From: Leisingera thetidis
GTDB lineage: Bacteria > Pseudomonadota > Alphaproteobacteria > Rhodobacterales > Rhodobacteraceae
Length of the DNA stretch: 64,000 nucleotides
NCBI RefSeq assembly: GCF_025857195.1
Contig: NZ_CP109787.1
Coordinates: forward strand, 1,119,501 to 1,183,500
Reading direction: 5' to 3'
Made by a program: the position numbers and the translations under genes
The notes under the pieces: model-generated
Seen by the model: the letters and a program-made list of their open reading frames with translations, nothing else
What the model was told of the DNA's origin: nothing
Database searches by the model: none
In this document: positions 9,180 through 16,484 of the stretch, in pieces
Numbering within the stretch: the stretch's first letter is position 1
Layout: every line of letters begins with the position of its first letter

Positions 9180-9209
9180 GGCCGTGCCTGCGAGGGCGCG
9201 GCCTTTTTT
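9180..9209 (+). terminator. Rho-independent terminator of carD
   Basis: GGCCGTGCC (9180-9188) pairs with GGCGCGGCC (9195-9203) allowing one G-T pair, followed by six T at 9204-9209. It sits 23 bp after the carD stop codon. Confidence 0.85.
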
Positions 9210-9226
9210 ATGTCGCCGGGGCCGGA

Positions 9227-9985
9227 TCAGCCGTAGATGGCGAGCAGCGCGAGCAGGCCGGCGATTTCGGCAATTTGCTGCGAGGCGCCGAGAATGTCGC
9301 CGGTCTGGCCGCCGATTTTGGCCTTGGCCAGCGCGCCCATGCCCAGGGCGGCCGCGCCCATGGACAGGGTGATGCCAATGGCCGCGGCGCCGATCAGCGG
9401 CAGCGACAGCACTATCGCCAGCAGCACTGCCAGCAGGCAGGGCAGGGCACGGGGGCGTCCCACGGTTTGCGACAGCCCCGCGGCGCGGGCATTGGGCAGC
9501 GCCGCCATCAGCGTCGGCATCACGGCGCGGCTCGTCATCGCCAGCGGCAACAGCACCCAGGGGCCGGCGGTCTGGATCAGCACCGACAAAGCGCTCCAGC
9601 GCAGGCCCAGCCCCAGGATCAGGGCAATCACCCCATAGGCGCCAATGCGGCTGTCCTGCATGATCTCCAGCCGCCGTTCCCGGGTGAAGCCGCCCCACAG
9701 GCCGTCAGCGGTATCGGCCAGCCCGTCCTCGTGCATCGCCCCGGTCAGCATCACCTGCACTGCCAGGGCCAGGCCCGCAGCCACCACGGCGGGCAGCGCC
9801 GCCGTCAATGCCAGGGATGCAACCAGCACCGCAGGCAGCGCAACCGCCAGCCCGGCGAGCGGGAATGCCCAGACTGCCCTGGCGTGGCGCTGAAAGGCCC
9901 CGGGCGGCAGATGCGGCAGCGGCAGACGGGTCAGCAGCACCAGCGCCAGCAGGATGTCTTTTGCCTGGATGTCGTTTTTTCGCAT
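9227..9985 (-). CDS. cobS: adenosylcobinamide-GDP ribazoletransferase (cobalamin synthase)
   Basis: A 252-residue multi-pass inner-membrane protein matching CobS: it joins adenosylcobinamide-GDP with alpha-ribazole (phosphate) in the last steps of coenzyme B12 assembly. The family signature [19 protein letters not shown] is visible near residues 88-106, with the acidic residues expected to bind magnesium; at least six hydrophobic segments follow. It is divergently oriented from cobT, whose product makes the ribazole substrate, with only about 100 bp between the starts. No cobalamin riboswitch fits in that space. Confidence 0.95.
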   Translation of the reverse strand: MRKNDIQAKDILLALVLLTRLPLPHLPPGAFQRHARAVWAFPLAGLAVALPAVLVASLALTAALPAVVAAGLALAVQVMLTGAMHEDGLADTADGLWGGFTRERRLEIMQDSRIGAYGVIALILGLGLRWSALSVLIQTAGPWVLLPLAMTSRAVMPTLMAALPNARAAGLSQTVGRPRALPCLLAVLLAIVLSLPLIGAAAIGITLSMGAAALGMGALAKAKIGGQTGDILGASQQIAEIAGLLALLAIYG

Positions 9986-10085
9986 TCGGGGGCCTATTGC
10001 GGTGCTTGCGGCGGGACTGCCAGCAGGTAAACAGGATGGTACCGCTTTATCCGCGCCACCCGCTCAGATGCAACGAGGCTTTCAC

Positions 10086-11102
10086 ATGCTGCCACAGCTT
10101 TCTTCCCTTGATGATTTCCGCGCCGCACTGGCAGTCGCGCCCGCTCAGGACCAGGCTGCACTGGACGGTGCCGCAGCCCGCAATGGCCAGCTGACCAAGC
10201 CGCCTGGCGCGCTGGGGCGGCTGGAGGATCTGGCCATCTGGTACGGCGGCTGGCGCGGCAGCGACCGGCCTGAAATCACCGCGCCGCAGGTGATTGTCTT
10301 TGCCGGCAATCACGGGGTGACGGCGCGCGGGGTCTCGGCTTTCCCGCCGGAAGTCACCGCCCAGATGGTGATCAATTTCGAGCACGGCGGTGCTGCAATC
10401 AACCAGCTGGCCAGGCTGGCCGGCGCCCGCATGGATGTGCATGCGCTGGAACTGGACCGTCCGACCGCCGATTTCACGCAGGATGCGGCAATGAGCCAGG
10501 CAGATCTACTGGCTGCGCTGAAAACCGGCTGGGACGCGGTGGATCCGTCAGCGGACCTGCTGGTGGTGGGGGAAATGGGCATCGGCAACACCACCCCTGC
10601 AGCGGCCCTGGCCTGCGTGCTGTTCGGCGGCGAGGCCGCGGAGTGGACCGGGCGGGGCACCGGCGTCGATGATGCCGGGCTTGCCGGCAAGACCCGCGTC
10701 GTGGCGCAGGGCGTTGCCCGGCACAGGGCCGCAATCAAGGACGGGCTGGACGCGCTGGCCTGCCTGGGCGGGCGCGAGATCGCGGCCATGGCCGGGGCCA
10801 TTGCCGCAGCCCGGATGCTGCGGATCCCGGTGATCCTGGATGGCTTCATCTGCTGTGCCGCTGCGGCCTGCCTGGCGCAGACCGCGGACGGTGCGTTGGA
10901 CCACGCGGTGGCAGGCCATCAGAGCGCCGAAGGCGCGCACCCGGAACTGCTGGCGAAACTGGGCAAGCAGCCGTTGCTGGCGCTGGGCCTGCGGCTGGGC
11001 GAGGCCTCTGGCGCGGCGCTGGCGATTCAGGTTCTGAAAGGCGCCATCGCCTGCCACAGCGGCATGGCCACCTTTGCCGAGGCGGGCGTCACGGACAGCT
11101 GA
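10086..11102 (+). CDS. cobT: nicotinate-nucleotide--dimethylbenzimidazole phosphoribosyltransferase
   Basis: A 338-residue enzyme that activates dimethylbenzimidazole as alpha-ribazole-5'-phosphate for cobalamin assembly. Conserved blocks are visible: [16 protein letters not shown] (phosphate and base binding), [14 protein letters not shown], and [14 protein letters not shown] near the C-terminus containing the catalytic glutamate. The ATG at 10086 has GAGG eight bases upstream; the frame is open further 5' but the protein then aligns poorly with usual starts. It diverges from cobS. Downstream, the Kef-type gene converges on it. Confidence 0.95.
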   Translation: MLPQLSSLDDFRAALAVAPAQDQAALDGAAARNGQLTKPPGALGRLEDLAIWYGGWRGSDRPEITAPQVIVFAGNHGVTARGVSAFPPEVTAQMVINFEHGGAAINQLARLAGARMDVHALELDRPTADFTQDAAMSQADLLAALKTGWDAVDPSADLLVVGEMGIGNTTPAAALACVLFGGEAAEWTGRGTGVDDAGLAGKTRVVAQGVARHRAAIKDGLDALACLGGREIAAMAGAIAAARMLRIPVILDGFICCAAAACLAQTADGALDHAVAGHQSAEGAHPELLAKLGKQPLLALGLRLGEASGAALAIQVLKGAIACHSGMATFAEAGVTDS

Positions 11103-11159
11103 TCAGGCACCGGGCGTGATTGCGCGGGAGGAACAGCCCCGGGCGCGTGCGGGGAGGGG

Positions 11160-13049
11160 TCATTCGGCCGCTTCCGAGGACTTCTTCCGCTTGCGTTCCG
11201 CCATCTCGAAGATCGCGCTTTCGATGGCCTTCTCCAGCTCGCGCGCGCGCTCGATATAGGCCGGGTTCTGGCTCGCCGGGGTGCCGGGGATCCAGTGCTC
11301 GGCGAGGTCCCGCAGATTTGCCCGGTCGTGGTTGTAGAAGGTCTGCGCCGCCTGCGCCGCCTCGTATTCGCTGAGGCCGACGTTCTCGAGCACATAGCGC
11401 CCGGCGCGGATCGAACTGTCGAACAGTTCGCGGACGATGTCATCGGCGCCGGCCTGGTACAGCTCATAGACATGGTTGCGGTCCTTGGCGCGGGCAATGA
11501 TGTGCAGATCCGGATAGGCGCGGCGCACATAGGTCACCATCTGGACCACCCGTTCCGGATCATCCAGCGCCACCACGAACACCTTGGCCTTGGCGATGCC
11601 CGCCGCCTTCAGCAGTTCGGGCCGGGTCGGATCGCCAAGGAAGCTCTTCACACCGAAGCGGCGCATCAGCTGCACCGCTTCCATGTCATGATCCAGCACC
11701 ACGGTCTTGAATCCGCTGGCCTGCACCAGCCGGTTGACGATCTGGCCGAAGCGGCCGATGCCCGCAATGATCACCGGGCCTTCCTCGTCGATCACGTCCG
11801 GCTCGTGTTCCTGCCGGGCTTCGCCCATGCGTTTGGACAGCAGGTCGTAGATGATGAACAGCAGCGGCGTGATCAGCATCGACAGCGCGATCACCAGCAG
11901 CAGCTTTTCGGACAGCGCGGCCGGCACCACGTTGAGCTGGGTCGAAAAGGCCAGCAGCACAAAGCCGAATTCCCCGGCCTGGGCCAGGCTGAGGGTGAAC
12001 AGCCACAGGCCGCGGCGGCGCAGCCCAAAGGCGCGGCCGACCGCAAACAGCACCGCGCCCTTGGCAACGATCACCAGCAGCGCCAGGCCGATCAGGTCGC
12101 CGGGGTCGGCCAGGAACAGCTGGTAGTCGATGCCGGCGCCGACGGTGATGAAGAACAGCCCCAGCAGCAGCCCCTTGAAGGGGTTGAGGTCGCTTTCCAG
12201 CTCGTGGCGGAATTCCGAGTTGGCCAGAACCACCCCTGCAAGGAAGGCGCCAAGGGCCGGCGACAGGCCGACCAGGGTCATCAGGAAGGAGATGCCGACC
12301 ACGATCATCAGCGCCACCGCGGTGTACATCTCGCGCAGCTTGGAGGCATAGATGAAGCGGAACAGCGGCCGGGTGAAGTAGATCCCCGCCAGGATGATAA
12401 AGGCAATTGCCGCCAGGGTCACCAGCGCCACCGCCCAGCCGGGCAGCCCGTCGACCAGCGACAAAGAGCCGTGGCCGCCGCCGTGCCCGACCCCTTCGCG
12501 GCTGATCGAGCCATCGGCGGCAAACTGCGGGATTGCATAGGTGCCAAGCAGCGGCAGGAACGCCAGGATCGGGATCACCGCAATGTCCTGTGTCAGCAGC
12601 ACCGAGAAGGCGGATCTGCCGCCGCCGGTCTGCATCAGCCCTTTTTCCGACAGGGTTTGCAAAACAATTGCGGTGGATGACAGCGACAGCGCCAGCCCGA
12701 CCGCCAGGCTGACATGCCAGGGCTGGCCCATCGCCGCGGCGGCGCCCATCAGGACCATGGTCGAGGCCGCCACCTGCATGCCGCCAAGTCCGATCAGCTT
12801 GTCCCGCATCGCCCAGAGCGCGCGCGGCTCCAGCTCCAGCCCGATCAGGAACAGCATCATCACCACCCCGAACTCGGCAAAGTGGCGCAAATCCTCGGTT
12901 TCAGTGCCGGTCAGCCCCAGCACCGGGCCGATGGCGATGCCCGCCGCCAGATAGCCCAGCACCGACCCCAGTCCCAATCGGGCGGCCAGCGGCACGGCGA
13001 TCACGGCGGCTGCCAGATAGACGGTTGCTTGGTAAAAAAACTCTTCCAT
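11160..13049 (-). CDS. Kef-type monovalent cation:proton antiporter (CPA2 family)
   Basis: About 629 residues. The N-terminal ~385 residues form a CPA2 exchanger domain of roughly 12 membrane segments with GVVLANSEFRHELE and the intramembrane aspartate region; residues about 420-545 form an RCK/TrkA-N domain with the nucleotide-binding loop GIGRFGQIVNRL; a basic coiled tail ends the protein. The arrangement is that of KefB/KefC-type potassium efflux systems that protect against electrophiles, though no KefF/KefG partner is adjacent. I chose the ATG at 13049, where the hydrophobic region starts; its ribosome-binding site is weak. Confidence 0.88.
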   Translation of the reverse strand: MEEFFYQATVYLAAAVIAVPLAARLGLGSVLGYLAAGIAIGPVLGLTGTETEDLRHFAEFGVVMMLFLIGLELEPRALWAMRDKLIGLGGMQVAASTMVLMGAAAAMGQPWHVSLAVGLALSLSSTAIVLQTLSEKGLMQTGGGRSAFSVLLTQDIAVIPILAFLPLLGTYAIPQFAADGSISREGVGHGGGHGSLSLVDGLPGWAVALVTLAAIAFIILAGIYFTRPLFRFIYASKLREMYTAVALMIVVGISFLMTLVGLSPALGAFLAGVVLANSEFRHELESDLNPFKGLLLGLFFITVGAGIDYQLFLADPGDLIGLALLVIVAKGAVLFAVGRAFGLRRRGLWLFTLSLAQAGEFGFVLLAFSTQLNVVPAALSEKLLLVIALSMLITPLLFIIYDLLSKRMGEARQEHEPDVIDEEGPVIIAGIGRFGQIVNRLVQASGFKTVVLDHDMEAVQLMRRFGVKSFLGDPTRPELLKAAGIAKAKVFVVALDDPERVVQMVTYVRRAYPDLHIIARAKDRNHVYELYQAGADDIVRELFDSSIRAGRYVLENVGLSEYEAAQAAQTFYNHDRANLRDLAEHWIPGTPASQNPAYIERARELEKAIESAIFEMAERKRKKSSEAAE

Positions 13050-13183
13050 GAAAAAGGTATCGCAATCCTGCCGGTGCCTTGGCAATGGCTTTGCCGGCAG
13101 CCGGAGGGCTGCAATGGCAATTCCGCGCCTGCCGGGGCAGGCGCGGACGATTCATGGCCCGGACAATCCCGGTTTCAGGATGG

Positions 13184-14416
13184 TTACTGCTCCAGCAGGC
13201 GGATTTCCTCGCTGAGCTTGCCGATCCGGTCGAGCCGCCGCGAGATCCGCTCCTGGAAGCCGCCCAGCTGGTCGATGATATCGGCCAGGGTTTCACCGGA
13301 ATCAGTCAGCCGGGCGCTTTCGATCTTGAGCAGCACCCGGGTGGAGCTGAGGCCCAGAAAATGCCGGTGCATGATCTGGCAGGCGCTGGTGATGCGCGCC
13401 GCTTCCTCATCCACTTCCTTCATGCCCTCCTGCGAGCGCTCGACCTGCTCTTTCACAAGGTCGCCGAGGATCGTGCGCTCTGCCTCCATGTCGACATTGC
13501 CGAGGTCGCGGCGTTCCTTCTGCAGCTGGTTGTCGCATTCGATCAGGATCCGCGCCATGCCCTCGACAAAAAGGCTGTCATTCACCGAGGATTTGATCTT
13601 GGCGAAGTTGCTGTTCTTCCCCATCACATGCGCGGCGAACCAGTCCGACATCTCGCGCGACATCGATCCGTAGTTCTGCGACAGCACGGTGACCGGCCCG
13701 CCCGACGGTTCAATCCGCGAGGCCAGCACCCGAAGATTGTGCGGGATCGTGTGCATCGCGTCGAAATCGGTGATCAGGCCTTCGGTCTCCTCCACCAGGG
13801 TTTCGGCGTTGCGCAGCATGCCCGTCAGCTCCTGGATGCGGGTATGGGGCGGGTTGCCAAGACCCTGGTCGCGGGCAATCAGTTCCTGGCTCAGAGCGTG
13901 GGCCGCAAACTGATGGTAGTCCTCGTAGCCCTGGCTGCTGAGCCAGTCGAGCAGGTATTGCGCGCTGTCCTCGGGGGTGACGCCTTCGTCCTTTTCCCGC
14001 TTGAGCATTTTTGCATACAGGCCGCGCACCTCGCCAAACAGGGGGCTGCTGGGCTTGATCCGGGCGGACAGAAAGCCGTCGCGGCAGGGCACAATCACGG
14101 CGAACACCCAGTAGTACAGCCCGTCCTTGGACTTGTTCTTGACATAGGCCCCCATGGCCTCGCCCTGCTGGATGGTGTCCCAGAACAGCGAAAACACCCC
14201 CTTGGGCATGTCCGGATGGCGGACCACCTTGTGCGGGGCCCCGATCAGCTCCTCCCAGGGGTAGGCCCCCACCCGGCGGAACACGTAGTTGCCGGCCTGG
14301 ATCACACCGCGGCTGTCTGTCCTGGAAAAGAACACCTCATTCAGACCAAACGGAGCTTCGCCGCTGGTTGGGCGCGTTTCGACACGGCGGTCAACAAAAG
14401 ACACGGCACATTCCAC
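13184..14416 (-). CDS. Aer-like PAS-domain protein without membrane segment
   Basis: A 410-residue soluble protein. Residues about 20-125 are a PAS domain of the aerotaxis-receptor type: FSRTDSRGVIQAGNYVF, then LIGAPHKVVRHPDMPKGVF, which is the FAD-binding Aer signature. The remainder is largely helical and coiled coil (EETEGLITDFDAM, LVKEQVERSQEGMKEVDEE), but I see no HAMP, no transmembrane segment and no methyl-accepting hairpin tip. It may sense redox state or oxygen and signal through helix bundling. The only in-frame starts near the PAS domain are GTG codons (14416 or 14404) with no clear ribosome-binding site, so the N-terminus is uncertain. Confidence 0.8.
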   Translation of the reverse strand: MECAVSFVDRRVETRPTSGEAPFGLNEVFFSRTDSRGVIQAGNYVFRRVGAYPWEELIGAPHKVVRHPDMPKGVFSLFWDTIQQGEAMGAYVKNKSKDGLYYWVFAVIVPCRDGFLSARIKPSSPLFGEVRGLYAKMLKREKDEGVTPEDSAQYLLDWLSSQGYEDYHQFAAHALSQELIARDQGLGNPPHTRIQELTGMLRNAETLVEETEGLITDFDAMHTIPHNLRVLASRIEPSGGPVTVLSQNYGSMSREMSDWFAAHVMGKNSNFAKIKSSVNDSLFVEGMARILIECDNQLQKERRDLGNVDMEAERTILGDLVKEQVERSQEGMKEVDEEAARITSACQIMHRHFLGLSSTRVLLKIESARLTDSGETLADIIDQLGGFQERISRRLDRIGKLSEEIRLLEQ

Positions 14417-14470
14417 TTTCGGTTACGGAATTCGGTGCGGTCTGTTTACGCGGAATTCCTTCCCGCTTGG

Positions 14471-14926
14471 TTAAGTCGGCAGGGGCGCATCGCGTTTTAA
14501 TTGTGCCATTACGATCTGGCTTTGAACCCTGGAAACAGCGGGATGCGGCAGCAGGATGCCGTGGATCAGCGTATTCAGCGCTTCCAGATTGGCGCAGTAG
14601 ACGCGCAGCAGGTAGTCGGCCTCGCCGGTCATTGTCCAGGCCGAGGTGATTTCCGGCTGGCTGGCCACAAGACGGGCAAATCCTTTGGATTGCTCCGGGC
14701 CGTGGCTGCCCAGATGCACCTGCACGAACCCCTGCACTGCCAGCCCCAGCTTGGCCGGGTCCAGCCGGGCCGCATAGCCCTGGATGTAGCCCTCGGCCTC
14801 CAGCCGCTGCCGCCGCCGCCCGGCCTGGCTGGGCGACAGGTTCAGAAGCTCGCCAAGGTCCTGCGCCGTGAGGTGGGCATTTTTCTGAAGCGCTGCGAGG
14901 AGTTTTGTATCGGCGGGGTCGAGCAT
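14471..14926 (-). CDS. Lrp/AsnC family transcriptional regulator
   Basis: A 151-residue regulator with the typical two parts: an N-terminal winged HTH (MLDPADTKLLAALQKNAHLT, then LLNLSPSQAGRRRQRLEAEGYI) and a C-terminal RAM effector-binding domain (VQVHLGSHGPEQ, WTMTGEADYLLRVYCANLEAL). The ATG at 14926 has GGAG nine bases upstream. It is divergent from hppD with 151 bp between the starts, which holds a perfect inverted repeat of the sort Lrp proteins bind. Such Lrp genes next to hppD are likely local regulators of aromatic amino acid breakdown. Confidence 0.92.
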   Translation of the reverse strand: MLDPADTKLLAALQKNAHLTAQDLGELLNLSPSQAGRRRQRLEAEGYIQGYAARLDPAKLGLAVQGFVQVHLGSHGPEQSKGFARLVASQPEITSAWTMTGEADYLLRVYCANLEALNTLIHGILLPHPAVSRVQSQIVMAQLKRDAPLPT

Positions 14927-14951
14927 GCGTGAATTCTCCAATATGCGCTGA

Positions 14952-14976
14952 AAATGCGCGCAAACTACGCGCATTT
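14952..14976. promoter_or_regulatory. inverted repeat, candidate Lrp-type operator
   Basis: AAATGCGCG at 14952-14960 and CGCGCATTT at 14968-14976 form a perfect nine-base inverted repeat with a seven-base spacer, located between the divergent lrp-like gene and hppD. A further ATGCGC lies at 14943-14948. The position, about 25-45 bp upstream of the regulator start codon, fits autoregulation together with control of hppD. Confidence 0.6.
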
Positions 14977-15077
14977 CAAGCTTGCGGTGCGAAACTATGC
15001 GGGAAACCTGTATCGGATATGCGGTATTCTTGATGCAAGAATTCATCCTGTCCCGCATGATCCAAAGGAGACGCGCA

Positions 15078-16178
15078 ATGGGCCCGTTCCCGCATGATGC
15101 CCCGAAATCCGAAATTTCGCCTGAAAACCCGGCTGGCACCGATGGTTTTGAGTTTGTTGAATTTGCCAGCCCCGAGCCGGAGGAGCTGCGGAAGCTGTTC
15201 GCCAGGATGGGCTATGAGCTGGTGGGCCGCCACAAGAACAAGCCCGGCATCGAATTGTGGCAGCAGGGCGACATCACCTACATCCTGAACGCCCAGGGCG
15301 GCAGCTTTGCCGAGAAGTTCGTCGAACAGCACGGGCCCTGCGCGCCATCGATGGGCTGGCGCGTGGCGGATGCGCAAAAGGCGTTCGATCATGCCGTTGC
15401 CAAAGGCGCCGAGCCTTATGAGGGAGCGGACAAGACCATGGACGTGCCTGCGATCAAGGGCATCGGCGGCTCGCTGATCTACTTCATCGACCAGTATCAC
15501 GACACGTCACCGTACAACGCAGAGTTCGAGTGGCTGAAGCAGTCCAAGCCGCGCGGGGTGGGGTTCTATTACCTCGACCACCTGACCCATAACGTGTTCA
15601 AGGGGAATATGGACAAGTGGTTCAGGTTCTACGGCGACCTGTTCAACTTCAAGGAGATCCGTTTCTTCGACATCGAGGGCAAATACACCGGCCTTCTCAG
15701 CCGCGCGCTCACCTCGCCCTGCGGCCGGATCCGGATCCCGATCAACGAGGACCGCGGCGAGACCGGGCAGATCGTGTCCTACCTGAAGAAATACAAGGGG
15801 GAGGGAATCCAGCACATCGCCGTCGGCACCGGCAACATCTATGACGCCACCGACGAGATCTCCGCGCGCGGCATCCAGTTCATGCCAGCGCCGCCTGCGG
15901 CTTATTACGATCTCAGCCATGAGCGTGTTGCAGGCCATGATGAGCCGCTGCAGCGGATGCGCAAACACGGCATTCTGATTGACGGCGAAGGCGTGGTGGA
16001 TGGCGGCGAGACCAAGATCCTGCTGCAGATCTTCTCGAAAACCGTGATCGGGCCGATCTTCTTCGAGTTCATCCAGCGCAAGGGCGACGACGGCTTTGGC
16101 GAGGGCAACTTCAAGGCGCTGTTTGAATCGATCGAGCGCGAGCAGATCGAAAGCGGAGAGATCCAGGCCGCGGAATAA
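15078..16178 (+). CDS. hppD: 4-hydroxyphenylpyruvate dioxygenase
   Basis: A 366-residue non-heme iron(II) dioxygenase that converts 4-hydroxyphenylpyruvate to homogentisate in tyrosine catabolism. The three iron ligands are visible: His168 (YYLDHLTHN), His246 (IQHIAVG) and Glu330 (IFFEFIQRKG). Two vicinal-oxygen-chelate domains span about 23-145 and 160-335. The start at 15078 follows AAAGGAG at 15064-15070; the open frame continues upstream but lacks a comparable site. No homogentisate pathway partners are adjacent in the window. Expression probably depends on the divergent Lrp regulator. A terminator follows. Confidence 0.96.
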   Translation: MGPFPHDAPKSEISPENPAGTDGFEFVEFASPEPEELRKLFARMGYELVGRHKNKPGIELWQQGDITYILNAQGGSFAEKFVEQHGPCAPSMGWRVADAQKAFDHAVAKGAEPYEGADKTMDVPAIKGIGGSLIYFIDQYHDTSPYNAEFEWLKQSKPRGVGFYYLDHLTHNVFKGNMDKWFRFYGDLFNFKEIRFFDIEGKYTGLLSRALTSPCGRIRIPINEDRGETGQIVSYLKKYKGEGIQHIAVGTGNIYDATDEISARGIQFMPAPPAAYYDLSHERVAGHDEPLQRMRKHGILIDGEGVVDGGETKILLQIFSKTVIGPIFFEFIQRKGDDGFGEGNFKALFESIEREQIESGEIQAAE

Positions 16179-16200
16179 GCGGCAAAGGGAACTGGATTGA

Positions 16201-16230
16201 GCCGGGTCTGCGATGCAGGCCCGGCTTTTT
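16201..16230 (+). terminator. Rho-independent terminator of hppD
   Basis: An eleven-base-pair stem (16201-16211 with 16215-16225, one G-T pair), three-base loop and five T. It begins 23 bp after the hppD stop. The rest of the gap to 16484 shows no gene; only a short tandem of the nine-mer AAGGCGGAG at 16406-16423 stands out. Confidence 0.85.
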
Positions 16231-16484
16231 CGCGGGCGGCGAAGGGCCGCCGCCATTTGCCCTGCCAGCCAAAGCTGCCAGCGGTGAGCCGCGGGCTTGA
16301 CTATGCTCGCTCTGGCGCGCGCGGCAGGGTGCCCCGGCAAGAGGCCCTCCGGCGGAAAATCACGGTGAAATCAACGCGTCAGTGATCCGCCGGACTGCGG
16401 GCGGGAAGGCGGAGAAGGCGGAGAAGGCGGGTCGCCATGTCCGGACCAAAAGGCGCATGACAGACTGGCCAGGCGTGCGGGCGC

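Noticed and set aside
9986..10085. Cobalamin riboswitch between cobS and cobT
   Set aside because: Only about 100 bp separate the start codons, too short for a B12 aptamer, and no conserved B12-box sequence is visible.
16406..16430. Tandem AAGGCGGAG nine-mers
   Set aside because: Only two exact copies and part of a third in a GC-rich intergenic stretch; too short to support a functional or variable repeat.
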